From Prado023 sp963798745 (lineage in GTDB: Bacteria; Actinomycetota; Actinomycetes; S36-B12; CAIYMF01), in contig CAWCUF010000007.1 of NCBI GenBank assembly GCA_963798745.1, forward strand, positions 443,400 through 507,399: a DNA stretch of 64,000 nt, read 5' to 3'. Shown here piece after piece: positions 57,212 through 64,000 of the stretch. The notes under the pieces are model-generated. The model saw only the letters and a program-made list of their open reading frames with translations. It was not told the origin of the DNA and ran no database searches. A program made the translations under genes and the position numbers. Position 1 is the first letter of the stretch, and each line of letters opens with the position of its first letter.

Positions 57212-59056
57212 ACTACACCTACCGGGTCGTGGCCAACAACCGGGTCGGATATCTGGACGAACCGGTTGCACCGGCGGTGGGGTTCCCGGAGGTCACGGCG
57301 AGCTCGCAGTCGGACCCGGCCACCTACGACATCAATCCGCCGGTCGTGACGGCGATCAGCCCGAGCCACGGGCCCGATCGCCGGCGGCACGAACGTGACC
57401 ATCACCGGCAGCTCGTTCGTCGCCGGGGCGACCGTGGCCATCGGTGGCGTTGCAGCGACCAATGTCGTCGTGGTCAGCGACACGTCGATCACCGCGAAGA
57501 CGGCTGCGCATGCGGCGGGCGCGGTGGATGTCGCGGTCACGAACCCGACGAGCGGCGCCGGGGACGCTGGCGGGTGGGTTCACCTACGTGGCGCCGGTGC
57601 CGTCGTCGGCTCCGCAGGGTGTGTCGGCGGCGATGAGTGGGTCGAGTGCGGTGGCGGTGTCGTATGCGGCGCCGGCGTCGGATGGTGGGTCGGCGGTGAC
57701 GTTGTATGCGTGTTACGCGTATACGGCGGCCAGTGGGGGGTCGATGGTGACCGCGGGGTCGACGACCTCGTCGACGAGTTGCACGTTGAGTGCGGGCCTG
57801 GTGGCCGGGTACGACGTACTTCTTCGCGGGCGCGGGCCCGGAACGCGGTCGGGTGGGGGCCGTTGTCGGAGTTGGTTGCCGTGTCTGGTGTCACGGGTGC
57901 CCTTCGGCGCCGCAGGGGGTGTCGGCGGCGATGAGTGGGTCGATCGGTGGCGGTGTCGTATGAGGCGCCGGCGTCGGATGGTGGGTCGGCGGTGACGTCT
58001 GTATGCGTGTTACGCGTATACGGCGGCCAGTGGGGGGACTCTGGTGACCACGGCGACGACGACCTCGTTGGGTTGCACGCTGGGTGCGGGGTTGGTGAAC
58101 GGGTCGACGTACTTCTTCGCGGTGCGGGCACGCACCGATCTGGGGTGGGGGCCGTTGTCGCCGGGTCCGGTTGCTTTCTCGGGTGGCCTCTGTCGGCTCC
58201 GCAGAGGGTGTCGGCGGCGATGAGTGGATCGATGGTGGCGGTCTCGTTCGAGGCGCCGGCGTCGGATGGTGGGTCGGAGGTGACGTTGTATGCGTGTTAT
58301 GCGTATACGGCTGCCAGTGGGGGGACTATGGTGACCTCGGCGTCGACGACCTCGTTGGGTTGCAGCCTGGGTGCGGGGTTGGTGAACGGGACGACGTACT
58401 TCTTCGCGGTGCGGGCCCGGAACGAGGTGGGGTGGGGGCCGTTGTCAGCCGGGTCCCGGTTGATTTGTCGGGTGTCCACTGTCGGCTCCGCAGAAGGTGT
58501 CGGCGGCGATGAGTGGATCGATGGTGGCGGTCACGTTTGAGGCGCCGGCCTCGGATGGTGGGTCGCCGGTGACGTCTGTATGCTGTGTTATGCGTATCCG
58601 GCTGCCAGTGGGGGGACTATGGTGGCAACGGCGACGACCACCTCGTTGGGTTGCAGCCTGGGTGCGGGGTTGGTGAACGGGTCGACGTACTACATCGCGG
58701 TCCGGGCACGCACCGATCTGGGGTAGGGGCCGTGGTCAGCCCGGGTCCCGGTTGATTTCTCGGTGGTCCTCTGTCGGCTCCGCAGAATGTGGCGGCGGCG
58801 ATGAGTGGATCGATGGTGGCGGTCACGTTCGAGGCGCCGGCCTCGGATGGTGGGTCGCCTGTGACGTCAGTATGTGTGTGGCGCGTATCCGGTTGCCAGT
58901 GGGGGGACTCTGGTCTCGACGGCGACGACCACCTCGTTGGGTTGCAGCCTGGGTGCGGGGTTGGTGAACGGTTCGACGTACTACATCGCGGTCCGGGCAC
59001 GCACTGACCTGGGGTACGGGCCGTGGTCAGTGCGAGTGCCGGTAGAAGTGGTCTGA
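57204..59056 (+). pseudogene. IPT and fibronectin-III repeat tail of the multicopper oxidase, frame-scrambled
   Basis: Read across frames, the DNA encodes the end of an FN3 domain (NYTYRVVANNRVGYLDEP), an IPT/TIG domain (PPVVTAISPSHGP, then GSSFVAGATVAIGGVAATNV), and five FN3 repeats (SAPQGVSAAMSGS, YACYAYTAASGG, TYFFAVRARNAVGWGPLS), ending GPWSVRVPVEVV at 59056. The shared GGATGGTGGG word starts at 57680, 57976, 58264, 58553 and 58845. The steps are 296, 288, 289 and 292 bp, whereas an in-frame unit would be 288. So several indels shift the frame. It is best regarded as the C-terminal part of the upstream gene, either degraded or misassembled. Confidence 0.65.
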
Positions 59057-59064
59057 ACTCTTAG

Positions 59065-59109
59065 CCTCAATCTGTGAGTGTGGCCCACGGCCACACTCAC
59101 AGATTGAGG
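59065..59109 (+). terminator. Perfect 21-bp-arm hairpin after the oxidase gene
   Basis: CCTCAATCTGTGAGTGTGGC (first 20 nt of the 59065-59085 arm) and its exact complement at 59089-59109 enclose a 3-nt loop, 8 bp after the last in-frame stop. It probably acts as the terminator; it could also be an end of the adjacent transposon debris. Confidence 0.6.
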
Positions 59110-59266
59110 GCTAGCCTGCTCTTTCATGCGGGTGTTGATCGGTCGTGAGGTGTGTCCGGTTTGCCGGTTTCTGGGTGGTGGTCAGGGTCGGGGCATGTTG
59201 GTGGCCCGGTGGGTGACCGGGTGGGATGTTTCGGGGTCCTCGGGTCGGGCGCGGTCGCGCGGCGGG

Positions 59267-60322
59267 TCAGACGAAGGCCGCGCGTATTCGGTGGAACCCT
59301 GCGGCGATCTGGGCGGCCCAGCGCCAGGTCTTGTCCAGGCGTAGGTGGGTGCGTCGCGCGCCTCGGGTGATCCGGGCGGCGACGTGCAGGACGCGGTAGC
59401 GGAACGTGTGGATCTCGCAGCGGGCCAGCGCTGGGGTGTCAGCGAAGCTGATGAGTTGGGTCCAGGTGACCAGGTCCACCGCGGTGAGCACGACCTCCAA
59501 CCAGGCTGCGTTCATGGCTTGGCCGTGGCAGGGGAAGTTCCGCAGCCCGCTGGCCTTGGCCTCCCGGATCCGGTCCTCAACACGGGCGTGTTGGCGGTGG
59601 CGTAGTTCCAGGCCGGCGGCTTGCCCGGGGATGATCCCGCGTGGGGTGTTGGTCAGGAACCCGGTGATCCGGTGCCCGTCGAGGTCTGTGAACCTCAACT
59701 GCGCCCCGGGATGCGGGCGTTCCTTACGCAGGATCACCCGGGACCCCGCCGGCCAGGCGGACAGGTCGATCATGTCGGTGATCTCGAATACCCACGCCCC
59801 CTCGCGCAGGTCGACCTGCCCGGTCTGCAGGGCTGGGTCCCAGCACTGCTCGGGGATCAGGTCCACGACCTGGCGGACCCGGGTATCGATCGGGAACTCG
59901 AAGGAGAACTCGACTCCCCGTTCCACGCACGCGTCAGCGAACAGGTGAGTTGCCCCGGCGGAGTCCGACCGGGCCAGCACCCGCGGCGAGTCCTCATCCC
60001 CGGGACGGGGCCGGAACCCTGCGGGTAGCTGCTCCAGGGCCAGGTCCAGGACGGTGATGTGGTCCTTGGCGGTGTTGGACCCGGCGTTCCCACGCCGCAG
60101 CACCCCAGCCAACGCCTCCCCGCCGGAGACCTCGGGGCGGTCCAGGAAACACAACAGCGGATGGAACCCGAACGTGTGCTTCCACGTCGGGGCAGCGAAC
60201 TCCTTCTCCGAGTGCGCGATCGTGATCGTGGCATCGACGTCCAGGCACAACTCACCACCCACCGCCGGAGCGGCACCTGCAGCCCACGCACGCCCCCGCG
60301 CGGCGGCCCGCGCCGAGCGCAC
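59267..60322 (-). pseudogene. IS1380-family transposase, N-terminally truncated
   Basis: The frame matches the C-terminal two thirds of an IS1380 DDE transposase: LDVDATITIAHSEKEFAAPT (first Asp), KHTFGFHPLLCFLD, GNAGSNTAKDHITVLD, ARSDSAGATHLF (second Asp) and RVEDRIREAKASGLRNFPC (Glu region). The N-terminal domain is missing: homology begins near 60255 and upstream sequence belongs to a different transposase (ISL3 type). Inactive. Confidence 0.85.
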
Positions 60323-60328
60323 CCCCCT

Positions 60329-60694
60329 TCAGATGCACGTCATCGATGCGGTCCAGCACCCGCCACGTCGTCGGCACGACTCGGTGAACGACCCACGCGG
60401 ACACGGCCGTTCCCGGCACCGCCACCGCGACTTGTGCCAGACCAGCCGTACCCGCGCCGGCCCGTAGGGCACGTCCCGCGGGTGCGTCACCGCCGAGCCC
60501 TTGAACGACGTCGAGATCACCCCACACTCCGGGCAGCCCGCAGGGAACCCGTCGGCGGTCCTGGCGTGCACGACCCGCCCACCCTCAGCGTCGAGATCGA
60601 CCCTCACCACAGTCAACCCCTCGATATCGAGCAGGCGGGTGGCAGCACCCTCGACCTCGCCGGGACCGCCCTGAACCTGCGTAACCTTGACCAA
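60329..60694 (-). pseudogene. ISL3-family transposase, N-terminal fragment
   Basis: LLDIEGLTVVRVDLDAEGG, the zinc finger CPECGVIS, THPRDVPYGPARVRLVWHK and RWRCRERPCPRGSFTES are the N-terminal domain of ISL3 transposases. The homology stops near 60384 and the rest of the transposase is absent; the IS1380 fragment follows on the same strand. The gap 60695-60950 to the IS256 end contains no gene that I can support. Confidence 0.8.
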
Positions 60695-61081
60695 GCCCGT
60701 GACCTCGCTTCGTGACCATGAACTGCCGCAACAGCCATGATCACGAGGTCGCGGGCACTCTCACGTCAACGACGCGACGACCCGCGTGCCCGGTCAAGTT
60801 TGAAGAGCCGCTATGCACCGGCCCCAGTCGCGGGGTTGGATACCGGTCCGTTCCGGCCCAGCGCCAAATGCATGGAACGCGGCATCACGAGGCGGACTGA
60901 GACACACCCCCCTGACGCCTCCTCCTCGAATCGCGTGCTGACCACCCCCAGTTGAGTCCCCGATAGTGGTGTAACGCGGTCGGCTTGATCGAGCGCCCGG
61001 CATGTCGCTGGGACGTAGACGCGGTCACCGCGTGATCCTTCGAGTGAACATTCCACAGCACTCTCGAAAGGAACCACCACG

Positions 61082-62326
61082 ATGACCGCACCTCACATTC
61101 TCAACCCTGCTGCCCTGCTGGAGAAGGGTTTGTCTGACGCGTCGCCGGACTTGATGCGTCACCTGCTCTCGACGGTGATCAATGCGCTGCTCTCGGCCGA
61201 GGCCGACACGGTCTGCGGCGCTGACTGGGGCCAGCCGTCCCTGGACCGGGTGAACTCCCGCAACGGCTACCGCCACCGCGAGCTGGACACCCGGGCGGGG
61301 ACCATCGACCTAGCGATCCCGAAGCTGCGTTCGGGTTCCTACTTCCCCGAGTGGCTGCTCGAGCGCCGCAAGCGGGCCGAGTCAGCGCTGATCAGCGTGG
61401 TCGCGACCTGTTACCTGCTCGGGGTGTCGACGCGGCGGATGGACAAGCTCGTGCAGAGCCTGGGCATCACGACGCTATCGAAGTCCCAGGTGTCGCGGAT
61501 GGCCGCAGACCTCGATGAGCAGGTGGCTGCATTCCGCACCCGTCCGTTGGGAGACGCGGGACCGTTCACGTTCGTCGCGGCGGACGCGTTGACGATGAAG
61601 GTCCGCGAGGACGGCCGGGTGGTCAACGCGGTGGTGCTCGTGGCCACCGGGGTGAACGCCGACGGGCACCGGGAGGTGTTGGGGGTCAAGGTCGCCACCA
61701 GTGAGACCAAGCAGGCGTGGAACACGTTCTTCGCGGACCTGGTCGCCCGCGGCCTCACGGGGGTCAGGCTGGTCACCTCGGATGCGCATGCTGGTCTGGT
61801 CGAGGCGATCGCGGCGAACCTGCCCGGGGCGTCTTGGCAGCGGTGTCGAACCCACTACGCCGCGAATCTGATGAGCGTGTGCCCGAAGTCCGCGTGGCCG
61901 GCGGTCAAGGCGATGCTGCACAGCGTCTATGACCAGCCCGACGCCCCCGCGGTGCACGCCCAGTACGACAAGCTGCTCACCTCGGTGACCGACAAGCTGC
62001 CCGACGTGGCCGAGCACCTCGACGCCGCCCGCGCCGACGTGCTCGCGTTCACCACCTTCCCCAAGCAGATCTGGAGACAGCTGTGGTCGAACAATCCCAA
62101 CGAGCGGTTGAACAGGGAGATCCGGCGCAGGACGGACGTGGTGGGCATCTTCCCCAACCGGGACGCGGTCACCCGCCTCGTCGGGGCGGTCCTGGCCGAG
62201 CAGCACGACGACTGGGTTGAGGGACGACGCTACTTCTCCCTGGACGTCCTGGCCCGCGCCAGGGCGACCGAACCGCCCGCCTTGCCCGCACCCACTCTCG
62301 ACACGGAACTGGAGCCGGCCGCATGA
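61082..62326 (+). CDS. IS256-family transposase
   Basis: The 414-aa DDE transposase has VNSRNGYRHRELDTRAGTI and IPKLRSGSYFPEWLLERRKR in the N-terminal part, catalytic Asp in TFVAADALTMKV, second Asp in LVTSDAHAGLV and Glu in NNPNERLNREIRRRTDVVG. It appears full length with an ATG at 61082 after GAAAGGAACC. Its TGA overlaps the ATG of a small ORF. Confidence 0.96.
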   Translation: MTAPHILNPAALLEKGLSDASPDLMRHLLSTVINALLSAEADTVCGADWGQPSLDRVNSRNGYRHRELDTRAGTIDLAIPKLRSGSYFPEWLLERRKRAESALISVVATCYLLGVSTRRMDKLVQSLGITTLSKSQVSRMAADLDEQVAAFRTRPLGDAGPFTFVAADALTMKVREDGRVVNAVVLVATGVNADGHREVLGVKVATSETKQAWNTFFADLVARGLTGVRLVTSDAHAGLVEAIAANLPGASWQRCRTHYAANLMSVCPKSAWPAVKAMLHSVYDQPDAPAVHAQYDKLLTSVTDKLPDVAEHLDAARADVLAFTTFPKQIWRQLWSNNPNERLNREIRRRTDVVGIFPNRDAVTRLVGAVLAEQHDDWVEGRRYFSLDVLARARATEPPALPAPTLDTELEPAA

Positions 62327-62496
62327 CCAGCACCACGAGCACCCACCAAGAGGACCTCGAACGCCTGGCCGCTGGCCTCGAGACCGGCTTCTGGGACGAC
62401 CACGGCCAACCCGCGCCCTGGCCCGATGACATCGACGAATGGAGGCCCTCGAGCAGCGAACCCCCAACCCCCGAACCCGGACAAAACCCCTTCTAA
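62323..62496 (+). CDS. Small acidic protein coupled to the IS256 transposase
   Basis: The 57-aa ORF MTSTTSTHQEDLERLAAGLE (start), then TGFWDDHGQPAPWPDDIDEW and an SSSEPPTPEPGQNPF end, overlaps the transposase stop by ATGA and lies inside the inverted repeats. It is strongly acidic and Trp/Pro-rich. The overlap and sensible composition suggest that it is translated; its role (for example modulating the transposase) is unknown. Confidence 0.5.
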   Translation: MTSTTSTHQEDLERLAAGLETGFWDDHGQPAPWPDDIDEWRPSSSEPPTPEPGQNPF

Positions 62497-62519
62497 CCAC
62501 CCCCCACTCGAAGAATCAG

Positions 62520-63290
62520 CCGTACACCACGCCCAGGGACTTGACCCCACCCCCGGCCCGGGTCCCACCGCTCAGTCGGGCGCCGCCAGTGATCCGGCCG
62601 AGGTCGACACGTGGAGCGCAACCTCCTCCCCGATCCAAGGTGACGCTATTGCCCTGCGTTCGGCGACCGGGAACCCCTGCGTTTCGAGGAGGTGCACCGC
62701 GTCGTTGACCGACCTCCACGACGTAGCCGCCCAGTGGATTAAATTTAAGCTCTTCGTGGCTGCCCGTCAGAAGGTCGACATGGGTTGGCCGTCCCGCTTC
62801 AGCACGCGTCGGCCCTCCGCCCAGGACCTTGGGTAGGTCAAGGGCGTGGTCGAACCAGTGGCAGTAGACGGCATCGACCGATGATCCGGAAAAATCAACT
62901 GGTGGAAGTCACCCGGGAGGACCCACCGATCGTCGCCTCCCGGCTCAAGGTCGATGCCGACCGCAAACGCGCCCACGTCGTGAAAGGCCCTCACCTCGGT
63001 ACCTAGCCTGGCGGCGAGACAGAGCACTGACCTCCCTCTGAAATGGCGCCCTGCCATCCGCTGCGCCAAGCCGAGTCGAAAGTCGACATCGTATGCCGAT
63101 AGATCAAGTGTGGCGAGCTTGTCCGCTGGTGAGCCACGTAATCAGCGTAGGAAGGGTACGTTCGTACCCCCAGACCGTCTGACGAGTCCTCCAAGTCCCC
63201 ATGAGCCGGCGGCCTGAGTGCGTAGTTCAGTCTGGCCCAGCCCGCGGGCGTGGTGAGCGCCCGGAGTGATCGCCACGGATTCCTCCCGCC
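62520..63290 (-). pseudogene. SAM-dependent methyltransferase, several frameshifts
   Basis: Reading three frames on the minus strand in turn gives ADYVAHQ, KLATLDLSAYDVDFRLGLAQ, RMAGRHFRGRSVLCLAARLG, FAVGIDLEPGGDDRWVLPGD, SVDAVYCHWFDHALDLPKVL and HEELKFNPLGGYVVEVGQ. Together these make a class I methyltransferase with its SAM loop. At least three shifts separate the pieces. The gene would follow the epimerase on the same strand, so it is probably a decayed member of a sugar-nucleotide or polysaccharide cluster. GC is lower than in the rest of the window. The stretch 63291-63587 has no identified gene. Confidence 0.5.
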
Positions 63291-63587
63291 TCGTCTGGCC
63301 GCGCTGAGCCGCCATCTTGCAGATTCCCGCATGGGCCCTCCCGACGCCTCCATCCTCGCACCGATGCTCTGCCCGAACAATGTGTCCTCAGAGAAGCCCA
63401 TAGTAGCTACGGGGCTGGTGACACGGCAGCCACAGGACAGGCTCCTGCGGGTTGGCAGCGGCTGCCTGTGCACTAGCAGGGGCCCGGCTCCGGCTCAACG
63501 CGTCCGCCAACACGGACGGCTTGAAACACCCCGGTGACTTCGAGTTGCTCTGAACCGCTCAGCAGTTAGGACGACCGAGCAGTTGAA

Positions 63588-64000
63588 CTACCACCGCGAG
63601 ATCCACCAGTCCAACGTCTTTCGCAGGCCAGCCTCAAATGGCTCTGCCTCGGCCATCGGGAACAAGTGCCTAAGGTGCGTGTTGTCCGCTTGCGAGTCTC
63701 GGACATCCCCCACCCTCGGCTCGACATGTTCAACGGGAAGGGTCCTCCCGAGCAGCCTCTCCAAGTCCGACACCACCTCTAGCAGGCTCCGCCGGGTGCC
63801 GAATGCAAGGTTCACGGGTACGTCGGACGCTACTTGACCCGTCGCCGCCTCACTTAGGATTCGGGTTACCAAATCAACGCACGTGAAGTCCCGCGTTTGT
63901 GAGCCGTCCCCGTGGACGGTGAGCACACGCCCAGATAGGGCGGCCTCGATGAAGGAAGGGATCACCGCAGCGTAAGCGTGACCCGCCGCCTGTAGAGGGC
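63588..64000 (-). CDS. NAD-dependent epimerase/dehydratase, C-terminal part (runs off the right edge)
   Basis: The frame is open to the right edge: LQAAGHAYAAVIPSFIEAAL, VHGDGSQTRDFTCVDLV, then DVPVNLAFGTRRSLLEVVSD, VEHVEPRVGDVRDSQADN and ETLDWW-type ending. This is the C-terminal substrate-binding part of UDP-sugar 4-epimerases of the WbpP/GalE type. The N-terminal Rossmann part lies outside the window. GC content is visibly lower than in the core genes, which suggests transfer. Confidence 0.85.
   Translation of the reverse strand, partial: PLQAAGHAYAAVIPSFIEAALSGRVLTVHGDGSQTRDFTCVDLVTRILSEAATGQVASDVPVNLAFGTRRSLLEVVSDLERLLGRTLPVEHVEPRVGDVRDSQADNTHLRHLFPMAEAEPFEAGLRKTLDWWISRW

Larger units (their letters stand above)
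60951..62545 (+). mobile_element. IS256-family insertion sequence
   Basis: The element includes a transposase and a small downstream ORF. Probable imperfect inverted repeats are GTTGAGTCCCCGATAGTGGT (from 60951) and the complement of TACACCACGCCCAGGGACTT (62523-62545), which align as TSAAGTCCC..GTGGTGTA-like ends. No target duplication could be read with confidence. The element seems intact. Confidence 0.65.

Noticed and set aside
54356..57271. Long open frame of about 970 codons on the - strand
   Set aside because: It lies wholly opposite the multicopper oxidase, whose motifs are unmistakable; the minus frame is a codon-bias shadow.
59126..59344. Possible 72-aa gene with a CPVC motif
   Set aside because: It overlaps the end of the IS1380 transposase on the other strand and has no ribosome binding site; composition is that of a shadow frame.

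Overview
The window is very GC-rich (roughly 70 %) and carries an actinobacterial gene set: a DUF3117 protein, a DUF3107 protein, a DivIVA-domain protein, actinobacterial DapD/DapE/DapC, FdxA, HtrA-TatB and a DUF1003-MgtE pair. Two blocks keep the order known from Mycobacterium tuberculosis. The 7.5-28.3 kb block follows Rv1177-Rv1232c (fdx, dapC, dapD/dapE, LOG, DivIVA-like, DUF3117, O-methyltransferase, htrA, tatB, mrp, DUF1003, MgtE-like). The 37.5-42.9 kb block follows Rv3207-Rv3213c (ParA, RhlE helicase, ferritin-like, DUF3107, TetR). I would call it a chromosomal piece of a free-living high-GC actinomycete. The genus cannot be named from the sequence alone.

Layout. 0-5 kb: the end of an FtsH-like protease, an AbiEi/DUF559-type protein, an IS110 element and a glyoxalase-like protein. 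5-16 kb: citrate synthase and the succinylase-type lysine/diaminopimelate genes (dapC, dapD, dapE) with fdxA, VanW, flavin reductase, YceI and LOG. 16-28 kb: PepA, O-methyltransferase, HtrA, TatB, Mrp, glycogen phosphorylase, DUF1003 and MgtE-like; sigE and rseA, expected beside htrA, are absent. 28-37 kb: a DMT permease, two CoA-ester lyases and an acyl-CoA dehydrogenase that fit the ethylmalonyl-CoA pathway, a cation-diffusion facilitator and other single genes. 37-43 kb: the ParA-RhlE-TetR block. 43-50 kb: a second AbiEi/DUF559 paralogue, a polyprenyl-type glycosyltransferase, an NAD-epimerase, a methyltransferase and a small tyrosine phosphatase, then vapBC. 50-59 kb: two lipoproteins and a giant secreted multicopper oxidase (about 1,500 aa plus a C-terminal IPT/fibronectin-III array). 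59-62.6 kb: transposon debris (IS1380 and ISL3 fragments) and a complete IS256-type element. 62.6-64 kb: lower-GC remains of a sugar/polysaccharide gene set running off the right edge.

Two features cut across the window. First, intergenic DNA is rich in long inverted repeats that recur: family A (nested, about 160 bp, three loci, one amplified as 51-bp tandem units), family B (near-perfect 22-bp-arm hairpins, three loci) and family C (four alternating 22-mers). Second, many proteins carry low-complexity or tandem-repeat tails, and several of these genes (flavin reductase, LOG, HtrA, epimerase, the multicopper-oxidase tail) change reading frame exactly there. This could be real slippage or consensus error in repeats; reads would settle it.

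The most noteworthy object is the giant multicopper oxidase at 52.6-59.1 kb. It has all four copper-ligand motifs, a beta-repeat N-terminal region, a scrambled FN3 array and a pair of diverged 46-bp direct repeats 121 bp apart in its upstream region.
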